DNA from: Rufibacter roseolus
GTDB taxonomy: Bacteria; Bacteroidota; Bacteroidia; Cytophagales; Hymenobacteraceae
Length of the DNA: 64,000 nucleotides
Direction: 5' to 3'
NCBI RefSeq assembly: GCF_017916365.1
Contig: NZ_JAFMSU010000002.1
Coordinates: forward strand, 682,001-746,000
In this document: positions 44,367 through 52,756 of the stretch, in pieces
Layout: each line of letters starts with the position of its first letter
Numbering within the stretch: the first letter of the stretch is position 1
Program-made: the position numbers and the translations under genes
The notes under the pieces: model-generated
What the model saw: the letters and a program-made list of their open reading frames with translations, nothing else
The model's database searches: none
Told to the model about the DNA's origin: nothing

Positions 44367-44566
44367 AAGAGACAAAACTTAACCCGGCCAAAGGCAAAAT
44401 ATAGTACAGGGTTTAAAGTTTATCTGTTAAGGCAGCCCTCATATCAATCCTTCAGATATTTTTGCGAAAGGCAATTGTAGAAGTTTTGCCTATCTTTCTG
44501 TTTTACAGGGGCCCAGAAAACCAGATACATTTTTCTGCCTTGGGCTGTCAGGTCATTATTCATAGC

Positions 44567-46420
44567 ATGCGATTCACTATTTTCCCTAATAAAATACTCA
44601 CCCAGATTGTTCTCATCCTTTTCCTGATTACCGGGTTTTCCTGCGGCACCAAAGCCCAGCGGATTGAGAATAGAAAAAACCAGACTTGGTTGCAGCAACA
44701 CAAAGAAGCGGCAAAGAACACGGTCCTTCTGAACAACCAGACTGGTTTGGTGCCCATCAAGAACCTGGAACAGAAGATAGCCAGTGTCTCCCTGCAGGTT
44801 ACCTATGCCGCCCAGTTTGACAGCCTTTTGAACAAGTATACGGCCGTCACCGCTTTTCCCGCCGCGGCCTATGCCCAGGATGCTTCTTTTGACCGGCTCC
44901 TGAGCGACCTTGCCGCTTACCAAACCGTGATTGTGCAGGTAGGGGCCGCCGCGCTGGATGAGCCGCGCAACCTCAACCTTCTGCTGGAACTGCAGCGGCG
45001 TAAACAACTGGTGGTGGCGGCTTTCGGTGATCCTGAGCACCTGGAGTTGGTAGATGGTTTAACTGTGCCGCTTATCTGGGGCAAAGAAGAATCTGCGGCG
45101 GCCGCAGGTTTTGCGGCGCAGTTGGTTTTCGGGGGGGTGTCTGCTTCCAATACTCTGGCACAGGATTATTCCGCTAAATACAGGAAAGCCCTGGGATTCA
45201 AAACAAAAGCCATAAGGCTCAAGTACAGCGTGCCGGAAGAAGTAGGCGTTAAGACCTCTGAACTGCAGGACCCAATTGACGCCATCATGGCCGAGGCCAT
45301 TCGGGCGCAGGCCACGCCGGGGGCGGTGGTGCTGGTAGCCAAAAACGGGAAGGTCATTTTTCAGAAGGCCTATGGCTCGCACACCTATGAAAACACCCAG
45401 GCCACCCAGGTCTCTGATATCTACGATGTCGCCTCCCTGACCAAGATCTCGGCCACCACCATGGCCATCATGAACCTGTATGACCAGCAAAAAATAGCCC
45501 TTGATTCTTCTTTCGGGTATTACGTGCCCTCGGCCAGGATCACCAATAAGGCAGGCATCAAAATCAGGGATTTGTTATTGCACCAGTCGGGTTTGCCGGC
45601 CGGGGTGTACCTGCCATTGCAGGCGCAGGATGTAAGCCGTATCCCAACGCCGCAATACACGGTCAAAGCATCGGACAGCGCTTTTATCCGGAAGGACTAT
45701 TTTGATACCGTGCTCTGGCCGCGCATGCTCAACGCCAAAATGGGCGTAAAAGGCAAATACGTGTACGCCGATGTGAGCATGTTCTACCTGAAGGAGGCGG
45801 TGGAGCGGCAAGCCCAAACCTCATTGGATACCTTCGTGGCGAAGCAGTTCTATGGTCCTTTAGGCATGCAGACAGCCGGCTATCTGCCCCTGAACCGATT
45901 CCCCCAAAGCCGTATTGTACCTACCGAGTTTGACAACACTTTCCGGAAAACCTTGCTCCGCGGCTACGTGCATGACGGCGGGGCGGCCCGAATGGGCGGG
46001 GTATCTGGGCACGCAGGTCTTTTCGCCACAGCCAATGATCTGGTCATTCTCTACCAGATGATGCTGAACGGCGGCACCTACGGTGGCAGAAACTACATCA
46101 CCCCAGAGACGGTGGACCTGTTCACGAAAAAACAATCGGCGGTGAGCCGACGGGGTCTGGGCTTTGACCGCTGGGACCCGGATTCCACTAAAATGTACCC
46201 TTCCCAATTGGCTTCGCCACAGACCTACGGCCATACAGGCTATACCGGAACCTGCGTCTGGGTTGATCCCAAAAGCGAGCTGGTGTATGTTTTCCTCTCT
46301 AACCGGGTGCACCCCAAAGTCTCTGATAAACTGATCTCCATGAAAATCCGGCAGCGTATTCTGGACGCCATTTATATTGCCATCCAGCGGAGAGAGAAAG
46401 CAACTGCTTCAGTACAATAG
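44567..46420 (+). CDS. Lipoprotein: GH3 C-terminal-like domain fused to serine beta-lactamase-like domain
   Basis: 617 residues from the ATG at 44567, chosen because MRFTIFPNKILTQIVLILFLITGFSC is a lipoprotein signal with the lipobox Cys. Residues about 40-230 look like the GH3 C-terminal alpha/beta domain (NTVLLNNQTGLVPIKNLEQK). Residues about 240-610 are a class C-like serine hydrolase: SLTK (SxxK, about residue 295), YADVSMFYL and HTGYTGT. In many Bacteroidota homologues a GH3 catalytic barrel precedes these domains; here it is absent. It is expected in the periplasm, anchored to a membrane, probably acting on peptidoglycan fragments or beta-lactams (inference). Confidence 0.88.
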   Translation: MRFTIFPNKILTQIVLILFLITGFSCGTKAQRIENRKNQTWLQQHKEAAKNTVLLNNQTGLVPIKNLEQKIASVSLQVTYAAQFDSLLNKYTAVTAFPAAAYAQDASFDRLLSDLAAYQTVIVQVGAAALDEPRNLNLLLELQRRKQLVVAAFGDPEHLELVDGLTVPLIWGKEESAAAAGFAAQLVFGGVSASNTLAQDYSAKYRKALGFKTKAIRLKYSVPEEVGVKTSELQDPIDAIMAEAIRAQATPGAVVLVAKNGKVIFQKAYGSHTYENTQATQVSDIYDVASLTKISATTMAIMNLYDQQKIALDSSFGYYVPSARITNKAGIKIRDLLLHQSGLPAGVYLPLQAQDVSRIPTPQYTVKASDSAFIRKDYFDTVLWPRMLNAKMGVKGKYVYADVSMFYLKEAVERQAQTSLDTFVAKQFYGPLGMQTAGYLPLNRFPQSRIVPTEFDNTFRKTLLRGYVHDGGAARMGGVSGHAGLFATANDLVILYQMMLNGGTYGGRNYITPETVDLFTKKQSAVSRRGLGFDRWDPDSTKMYPSQLASPQTYGHTGYTGTCVWVDPKSELVYVFLSNRVHPKVSDKLISMKIRQRILDAIYIAIQRREKATASVQ

Positions 46421-46433
46421 CTCCGCGCTTAAC

Positions 46434-46461
46434 GGCTGATTTTACTAAAACGGGCCAAAAG
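46434..46461 (+). repeat. Dispersed GTTTT/AAAAC palindrome, copy 10
   Basis: GGCTGATTTTACTAAAAC then GGGCCAAAAG, 13 bp after the lipoprotein stop. Confidence 0.5.
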
Positions 46462-46527
46462 CTTGTCTTCCCGGAACGACTAAAGCAGAGGTTCAGGAAA
46501 GGGACTACCAGTTTGAGGCTGTAAATA

Positions 46528-46986
46528 TTACGCTGAAGGAGAGTCCTTCTTTTCCTTTGGTTCCGGTACCAGACCCCGGTCCTGGGCAGGTTCCTGTTCG
46601 GCCTTTCTTTCTTCTTTCATTTCCTGCGCCAGGAAGAAGTTGAGCGCCGTTCTGATGACTGCAATGGCACCTAGTTTACCAATCTGGTCCCAGGTAGGGG
46701 CAATGGCCGTGGAGAGGATATCTGCTCCCAATTGAAATTCCAGAGCCAGCGCCAGATAGCGGGCCAGCACCAACCTGATTTTATTGTAACTTTCCACCTG
46801 CGGCGGGATCAGGCCTTTCACCAGATAAAAGAGGGCTATGAGCACTCCTATACCAATAATTAAGGCCCCAATAGACTCAATAAACAGTTTCAAGCCCTGT
46901 ACCCCTTGGATAATGGTTTCTTCAATTCCCCCTAAGGCAGGTTTGGCAATCTCCTCAGAACCTTGGTGCTGTAGCAAATAGTGCAT
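46528..46986 (-). CDS. DUF1622 membrane protein
   Basis: 152 residues. Three hydrophobic segments: SIGALIIGIGVLIALFYLV, YLALALEFQLGADILSTAI and a weaker IAVIRTALNFFLAQEM. The family pattern LGADILSTAIAPTWDQIGKL is clear. The C-terminus is highly charged. The role of the family is unknown. Confidence 0.85.
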   Translation of the reverse strand: MHYLLQHQGSEEIAKPALGGIEETIIQGVQGLKLFIESIGALIIGIGVLIALFYLVKGLIPPQVESYNKIRLVLARYLALALEFQLGADILSTAIAPTWDQIGKLGAIAVIRTALNFFLAQEMKEERKAEQEPAQDRGLVPEPKEKKDSPSA

Positions 46987-47386
46987 GGCTGTTTAAATTG
47001 GTGACGTTTTCCCTTTAACGGGATTTGTAGAAATTAGCTGTAACCAAAAGCTAACTGAAACAGGGTTGAATGCTTTTTTATAGCTTGATTTTTAATCCTG
47101 TTTTGTAGCTGTTTTAAGAAAATAAGTCTGTAAATGGAGGCTTGAAAACTGATTTATAAAGGATAATTTATGGTTTTGAGCATTAGTTTTTATTTTTAAT
47201 TGATACGCCAAAACCTATTCTAATTAATTGACTTAAATAAATGTTTGATATAAGAAAGCGAATCCTGATACATCAGGTTAAGGTTTCTTTTGGAATTCTA
47301 GGAGGTTCCCTAAGTTTGCTGTGCCGCAACAAAAGCACCAAGAAAGAGTTTAGAGAGAATAAACTCCGTTGATATTAAATACCAAT
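46987..47386. other. AT-rich divergent spacer
   Basis: 400 bp between the DUF1622 gene and msrA, with one dispersed palindrome copy (about 47107-47135: AGCTGTTTTAAGAAAATA). No gene or strong hairpin. Confidence 0.35.
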
Positions 47387-47938
47387 ATGGAAGACACTAC
47401 GCAAAAAGATGAAACATATGAAATCGCCACGTTTGCGGGCGGCTGCTTCTGGTGCATGGTGAAACCCTTTCACAAGTACGAGGGGGTCATAGAAGTTGTC
47501 TCTGGTTACACCGGCGGTCACGTTCCCAATCCTACCTACGAGCAGGTTTGTTCCGAGACTACGGGCCATTACGAGGCGGTACAGGTAACTTTTGACCCTC
47601 AGGTAATTTCATACCCAGAGATTCTCAACATTTTCTGGGAGGCTATTGACCCCACCGATGCCGGTGGGCAGTTCGGTGACCGGGGCTCAAGCTATAAAAC
47701 CGCTATCTTTTACCACTCAGAGGAGCAGAAAGCGCAAGCCGAGGCTTCTAAAAAAGAAATCCAGAAAAACGGTCCTTTTGAAAGCCCCATTGTGACGCCT
47801 ATTCTTCCGGCCGCACCTTTTTACCGCGCCGAGGAATACCACCAGGATTATTATAAGAAGAACCCCAGCCATTACGGAAGATATTATGTAGGTTCTGGTA
47901 GAGCCGGTTTCCTGGAGAGGAACTGGGGTAAAAGCTAA
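47387..47938 (+). CDS. msrA: Peptide-methionine (S)-S-oxide reductase
   Basis: 183 residues from the ATG at 47387 (frame extends 18 bp upstream without family sequence). The active site GGCFWC has the nucleophile Cys20 and a second Cys23. [38 protein letters not shown] and [13 protein letters not shown] are the conserved blocks. It repairs methionine-S-sulfoxide in proteins in the cytoplasm. No msrB is fused or adjacent. Confidence 0.95.
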   Translation: MEDTTQKDETYEIATFAGGCFWCMVKPFHKYEGVIEVVSGYTGGHVPNPTYEQVCSETTGHYEAVQVTFDPQVISYPEILNIFWEAIDPTDAGGQFGDRGSSYKTAIFYHSEEQKAQAEASKKEIQKNGPFESPIVTPILPAAPFYRAEEYHQDYYKKNPSHYGRYYVGSGRAGFLERNWGKS

Positions 47939-48023
47939 GCCTTATTTTACTTTAATAAACTTTGAGGAACCATTTCAATAGAGTAGAATGAATTGGCTCA
48001 ATTAAGAGATTTATTAAGCATAA

Positions 48024-48062
48024 CAAAAAGAGAGGAACAGTTAATCTGTTCCTCTCTTTTTG
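48024..48062. terminator. Bidirectional terminator between msrA and an aldo/keto reductase
   Basis: CAAAAAGAGAGGAACAG and its exact complement (17 bp) with a 5-nt loop; A and T runs are part of the stem, so it serves both strands. Confidence 0.9.
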
Positions 48063-48227
48063 TATCTGTAAACACCTAGCTGCTTTTCTTTAATCAAAAG
48101 TACTGGTATTGTATTTTATCTCAAATCTGAACAAAATACCTTAGAAACGGGAAGCTAATTCCTCGGTTTGCAACCCAACTATGCGGTTCATGCCTTCGGC
48201 TTTTACAGTTATTACTTTTGAAAAAGG

Positions 48228-49103
48228 CTAACTAATGAAAGTGTCTGCTCCAATTTGGTTCAAAGCTTCATAATCTTTTTCAGACAAGGGGATGGATGCC
48301 GCTTTAAAATTTTCCTCTAGGTGTTTCACTTTGGAGGTCCCGGGGATTAGCAGGATGTTGGGTGACCGATGCAGGAGCCAGCTAAGGGCAATCTGGTGGG
48401 GCGTGGCTTCGTACTTTTGGCTTACCTGATCCAAGGTTTCCTGCGCTTTCATGTTCCCGCCGCCCAGCGGGTACCACGGGATAAAGGCCATGGCGTTGTC
48501 TTCACAGTACATGAGCTCTGCTTCCCACTTACGGTTGTCAAAGCTGTACATATTCTGCACCGATACAATCTCCACGTACTTTTGGGCAATCTGGATCTGC
48601 TCAACGTTCACTTCAGACAACCCGATGTGCTTGATCAGGCCTTGTTCCTGGGCGTCCTGCAGAAACTCCAGCGTCTGTTCAAACGGAATCTCGGGATCTA
48701 CGCGGTGCAGCTGGTACAAGTCAATCCGGTCAAGTTTCAGGCGCTGCAGACTTCCTTCCAGCGCCTCCTTTAAATGGTCTGGTTTGGCATTGATGGGCCA
48801 TTGGTTAGGACCGGTGCGCAGCAAACCACCTTTGGTGCCGATGACCAGGTCTTTGGGGTAAGGGTACAGGGCCTCGGCAATGAGTTCCTCGGAGATGTTG
48901 GGACCGTAAGAATCAGCGGTGTCAATAAAATTGATACCCAGTTCTACGGTTCTTTGCAATACCCTGATGGCCTCTTCCCGGTCTTTGGGTGGTCCCCAGA
49001 TGCCTTCGCCAGTGATGCGCATGGCCCCAAATCCCATACGATTGACCGTTAAATCGGCCCCAAGGCTATAGTTGGGGTTAAATGTTCTTGGTGTATCTGC
49101 CAT
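48228..49103 (-). CDS. Aldo/keto reductase (AKR 1)
   Basis: 291 residues from the ATG at 49103 (MADTPRTFNPNYSLG); a longer frame to 49160 has no family match. The AKR tetrad is visible: Asp and Tyr in DTADSYG, Lys in IGTKGG, His in LYQLHRVD. SWLLHRSPNILLIPGTSK binds NADPH. The substrate is not predictable; YdbC/YghZ-like soluble NADPH reductases are the closest style. Confidence 0.9.
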   Translation of the reverse strand: MADTPRTFNPNYSLGADLTVNRMGFGAMRITGEGIWGPPKDREEAIRVLQRTVELGINFIDTADSYGPNISEELIAEALYPYPKDLVIGTKGGLLRTGPNQWPINAKPDHLKEALEGSLQRLKLDRIDLYQLHRVDPEIPFEQTLEFLQDAQEQGLIKHIGLSEVNVEQIQIAQKYVEIVSVQNMYSFDNRKWEAELMYCEDNAMAFIPWYPLGGGNMKAQETLDQVSQKYEATPHQIALSWLLHRSPNILLIPGTSKVKHLEENFKAASIPLSEKDYEALNQIGADTFIS

Positions 49104-49210
49104 AGTAGTAAATATGTTATGGTCTATGGATGTACCCTTTTCCAGCGAAGAAGTTGTCACAACGCTGTTACCTTCAGGATACTATACTCAAGAATTTATT
49201 TCCGTTTTGG

Positions 49211-49239
49211 GGCGGTTTTCTCAAAAACAGCTTTTAATC
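49211..49239 (+). repeat. Dispersed GTTTT/AAAAC palindrome, copy 11
   Basis: GGCGGTTTTCTCAAAAACAG then CTTTTAATC, between two minus-strand genes. Confidence 0.5.
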
Positions 49240-49305
49240 AGAGGGCCTATCATGGGTAAGCATTACGGATTATGACTTTTGAAAACTTCGGAATTAAGAT
49301 GGGTA

Positions 49306-50640
49306 TTACCGATTGTCCTCAGCAATTCCCCTTGCTTGGTTTAAGGCGGCCTTATATGTCTTAAGGGCCCTTTCTCTCGCAAAGGCATGGTCTACCATGG
49401 GTGAAGGATAAGCGGAGGTGCCCACTTCCGGTACCCACTTTTTGATATACTCCTGGCTCTTGTCAAATTTCTTGGCCTGGGTCTCAGGGTTGAAAACCCT
49501 GAAGTACGGCGCGGCGTCGCAACCGGTTCCGGCACACCATTGCCAATTACCGTTGTTCGCGGCCATGTCGTAATCCAGCAATTTCTGGGCAAAATAAGCC
49601 TCGCCCCATCGGTAGTCAATGAGCAGGTGCTTTACCAGAAAACTGGCCGCTATCATGCGCACCCGGTTATGCATGAAACCAGTGGCGTTGAGTTCCCGCA
49701 TGCCGGCATCCACAATGGGGTAACCGGTTGTGCCATTGCACCAACGCTCAAACTGATCTTCCTGGTTAAGCCAGACCATGTGCTCATACTCCAGGTTAAA
49801 GGGCCGGCTGGCCACCTGCGGAAAATGGAAAAGAATCATCATGAAGAACTCGCGCCAGATCAGTTCTCCCAGCCAGACGGAATTCAGTTCCAGGGCTTTT
49901 CTGGTCAGTTCGCGCACACTCACCGTCCCGAACCGCAGGTGCAGCCCCAACCTTGAGGTGCCCGCCAATGCAGGTAAATCCCGGGTTAATTCATAAGTTC
50001 TGATGATAGTTTCAGGCAGTTGGGCAGGAGGGAAGAGGGGCTCCCCGCTAGGTGCAAAGCCCATCGACTCTAAACTGGGGATGGGCTGGGTACCAGATTG
50101 GAGAAAGTTTTGCCGGTACTTTTCTGTAGGGTAAGAAGAAAGGTAGAAGTCTGAAAGCGTGCTCATCCACTTTTTCCGGTAGGCCCCAAACATCCGATAA
50201 GGCGTCCCATCGTCCTTCACCACTTCCTTTTTCTCGAAAATCACCTGGTCTTTAAAAGTCCGGAAAGCGATCCCTTTCTCCTCCAGAAAACTTGCCACAT
50301 CCTGGTCCCGGGCAATAGCGGCGGGTTCGTAGTCATGATTCGCGTACACGGCTCTCACTTTGTATTGCTCTGTGAGTGTTTGCAGCACCTCCAGGGGCTT
50401 GCCATACTTAACTACCATGGTAGAACCCAAGGCTTGCAACTCCTGGGATATATTTGACAAGGTTTGATGGATAAATTCCACCCTACGATCTGGGCCCGAG
50501 GGAAACTGGTCTAAAATATCCTGATCAAAAATGAAAATCGGCAGCACCTGAAAACCCGAGGTGAGCGCATGGTAAAGTCCGGCATTATCTGTCAGCCGGA
50601 GATCACGCCGGAACCAGTAAAGAACAATGGGTACTTGCAA
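49306..50640 (-). CDS. phr: Deoxyribodipyrimidine photolyase
   Basis: 444 residues. The N-terminal antenna-binding alpha/beta domain starts VLYWFRRDLRLTDN. The C-terminal FAD domain has GELIWREFF, DAGMRELNATGFMHNRVRM and DYDMAANNGNWQWCAGTGCD, the signatures of class I CPD photolyases. It repairs UV-induced pyrimidine dimers with blue light. Neither ATG nor GTG lies upstream of the conserved N-terminus, so the TTG at 50640 is taken as the start. It is divergent from the Mut7-C gene. Confidence 0.94.
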   Translation of the reverse strand: MQVPIVLYWFRRDLRLTDNAGLYHALTSGFQVLPIFIFDQDILDQFPSGPDRRVEFIHQTLSNISQELQALGSTMVVKYGKPLEVLQTLTEQYKVRAVYANHDYEPAAIARDQDVASFLEEKGIAFRTFKDQVIFEKKEVVKDDGTPYRMFGAYRKKWMSTLSDFYLSSYPTEKYRQNFLQSGTQPIPSLESMGFAPSGEPLFPPAQLPETIIRTYELTRDLPALAGTSRLGLHLRFGTVSVRELTRKALELNSVWLGELIWREFFMMILFHFPQVASRPFNLEYEHMVWLNQEDQFERWCNGTTGYPIVDAGMRELNATGFMHNRVRMIAASFLVKHLLIDYRWGEAYFAQKLLDYDMAANNGNWQWCAGTGCDAAPYFRVFNPETQAKKFDKSQEYIKKWVPEVGTSAYPSPMVDHAFARERALKTYKAALNQARGIAEDNR

Positions 50641-50808
50641 AGGAAAAGGCTTGAAATTTTGTGGTGGTTAAATAAATAACCCTTCAGGAGAAGGTTTTGT
50701 TTTGGATGGGTAAGCCGCCAATCCAAATACAGCAAAGCGTATAGCCTGTTTTATCATTCACAACCTGGCGGCAGGAACTTTTAAGGGCTTTCTTAGTAGG
50801 AGTAAAGG

Positions 50809-51543
50809 ATGGAGAATATGGCCCACATCTTTTTCCATGGCCGCCTGCAGGACTTCTTACCAAAGCACCAAAGGCAGCAATGGTTACACTATTCATTCAC
50901 GGGAGCACCCGCCCTCAAAGACGCTTTAGAAGCCTTAGGCGTACCTCATCCCGAAATCGGAAGCATTCTTCTTGATAACCAGCCCGCCGCGTTCCTGGAT
51001 TCCTTACCTTATGGAGCACGGGTAGAGGCGTATCCGGTAGTTTGTGAAGAGAGTTACGAAAGGCTGCCTCCATTGCAGATAAAGAGCCCGGTACCTGCCT
51101 GTTTTGTGCTGGATGTGCACCTGGGAAAACTGGCGCGTTACCTGCGTTTGCTGGGGTTTGATACCCTTTACGAGAACCAATATGATGACCAAACCATAGG
51201 GCAGCTTGCCGCCCAGGAACAGCGAATTGTGCTTACCAGGGATATCGGCCTGCTCAAACAAAAAGTAGTTGTGTGGGGCTACTGGCTAAGGTCTCAGCAT
51301 TTGGAAACGCAATTAGCGGAAGTGATGAAAAGGTTTGGACTTAAATCCCAAATTCAGCCATTTACCCGGTGTATGGCGTGTAATGGAAGCATTGTTGAGG
51401 TTCCAAAAGAATCTGTTTTGCCCCTGCTACAACCCAAGACCAAAGTGTATTTTCAGGAATTCTACCAATGCCCCATTTGCCAGCGGGTGTATTGGAAAGG
51501 CTCTCATTATGACAAAATGCAGGGTTTTCTAGAGCGACTATAG
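50809..51543 (+). CDS. Mut7-C ubiquitin/RNase domain protein
   Basis: 244 residues. Residues 1-about 85 are the ubiquitin-like Mut7-C partner domain (IFFHGRLQDFLP, YSFTGAPALKDAL). Residues about 95-240 are the Mut7-C RNase of the PIN superfamily: VLDVHLGKLARYLRLLGFDT, TRDIGLLK, and a zinc ribbon with CMAC and CPIC pairs. It is expected to cleave RNA; the target is unknown. The divergent neighbour is phr. Confidence 0.9.
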   Translation: MENMAHIFFHGRLQDFLPKHQRQQWLHYSFTGAPALKDALEALGVPHPEIGSILLDNQPAAFLDSLPYGARVEAYPVVCEESYERLPPLQIKSPVPACFVLDVHLGKLARYLRLLGFDTLYENQYDDQTIGQLAAQEQRIVLTRDIGLLKQKVVVWGYWLRSQHLETQLAEVMKRFGLKSQIQPFTRCMACNGSIVEVPKESVLPLLQPKTKVYFQEFYQCPICQRVYWKGSHYDKMQGFLERL

Positions 51544-51558
51544 TCAAGCGTTTCCAGG

Positions 51559-51588
51559 GGCTTTTAACAGAAATAGATTGAAAACAGG
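51559..51588 (+). repeat. Dispersed GTTTT/AAAAC palindrome, copy 12
   Basis: GGCTTTTAACAGAAATAG then ATTGAAAACAGG, after the Mut7-C gene. Confidence 0.35.
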
Positions 51589-51753
51589 AAAATCTCCCAA
51601 TTATAAATAACAAGTTTTCAAGGAGCTCCTGCAGGTAAAGATATCAGCAGCCTTTTATACTTTTCCCTTATTCATGCATTTCCAAGATTATATGCTTAAT
51701 TAGTACTTGGAATATTTTGCTGATTCCCCAAATCACTGATATCATACCTGATT

Positions 51754-52704
51754 ATGAAAGTAAGAAAAGCTGTCATTACAGCGGCCGCCCGCGGCGAAAG
51801 ACTATACCCCGTAGCTGATACCGTTCAGAAAGCCATGTTACCAGTGGTGGACATTGACGGCCTGTCCAAACCCGTTATCCAGATCATTGCCGAGGAGGCT
51901 TTTGCCAGTGGCATTGAGGAAATCTGCGTGGTCTGCGCCCCCGGTGACGGTCCGCGCTACCAGGAGGCTTTCACCTCACTCCGAAATAACCTTATTGAGT
52001 CTTTCTCCGGCACCGATTGGGCCAAAGAAGAAGCCGAAAAAGTAGACAACCTGCGCACCCGCCTCCAGTTTGTAGAACAGACTGAGCCGTTGGGTTTTGG
52101 ACACGCGGTTTACTGCGCCCGCGATTTTGTCAAAGAAGAACCTTTTTTGCTTCTGCTGGGCGACCATTTATATGTTTCTGACCTGCAACGCCAACGTTGT
52201 ACTACCCAGTTGATCAACCTGGCCGTGCAGGAGGGTTGCGCGGTATCGGCGGTAAATCCCACCATTGAGCACCAGATCCATCGGTACGGCACCTTAACGG
52301 GCAAGCACCTGGCTAACCAGAAAGGAGTTTACCAAATTGACCGGATCATTGAGAAACCTTCTTTAAGCATCGCCGAGCTGGAACTGCAGACTCCTGGCTT
52401 AAGAGCCGGTTATTACCTCTGCTTCTTCGGGATGCACGTTTTAACGCCTACGGTTTTCGGTATTTTGGAAGCAAATCTGAAAAACGGCAGCCAAAACGTA
52501 CAACTCACGCCCGCTTTGCAGGAATTGGCTGCCACGGAGAAATACCTGGCGCTGGAAGTCAAAGGCAACCGCTATGATCTCAGTAAAAAGCAAGGCTTGC
52601 TACAGGCCCAGATTGCTCTTGGTTTAGCCGGTCAGGCCCACGATGAAACCCTTACGTCCATGGTGGAACTCCTGGCCGAGGCCAATCAGCGGAAAACTAA
52701 CTAA
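51754..52704 (+). CDS. GalU-like sugar-1-phosphate nucleotidyltransferase
   Basis: 316 residues. The fold and blocks follow GalU: VRKAVITAAARGERLYPVAD, QKAMLPVVDIDGLSKPVIQIIAEEA, FVEQTEPLGFGHAVYCARDF and FLLLLGDHLY (metal-binding Asp). The Gly-rich loop is AAARGERLYP instead of the usual AAGLGTRFLP, while the catalytic Arg and Lys positions remain. The C-terminal GNRYDLSKKQGLLQAQ also fits GalU. Predicted to make a UDP-sugar (probably UDP-glucose or a relative); base and sugar specificity are uncertain. The kinase-pyrophosphorylase gene starts 52 bp later, so the two form an operon. Confidence 0.85.
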   Translation: MKVRKAVITAAARGERLYPVADTVQKAMLPVVDIDGLSKPVIQIIAEEAFASGIEEICVVCAPGDGPRYQEAFTSLRNNLIESFSGTDWAKEEAEKVDNLRTRLQFVEQTEPLGFGHAVYCARDFVKEEPFLLLLGDHLYVSDLQRQRCTTQLINLAVQEGCAVSAVNPTIEHQIHRYGTLTGKHLANQKGVYQIDRIIEKPSLSIAELELQTPGLRAGYYLCFFGMHVLTPTVFGILEANLKNGSQNVQLTPALQELAATEKYLALEVKGNRYDLSKKQGLLQAQIALGLAGQAHDETLTSMVELLAEANQRKTN

Positions 52705-52756
52705 GGCATAAAATGCGCTTTATTCAGGACGTTCCAGATTGCATAGAAAGAGCCAG

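Noticed and set aside
48213..48220. TACTTTTG promoter-like box
   Set aside because: It lies at the 3' side of a minus-strand gene, points into it and has no -33 partner.
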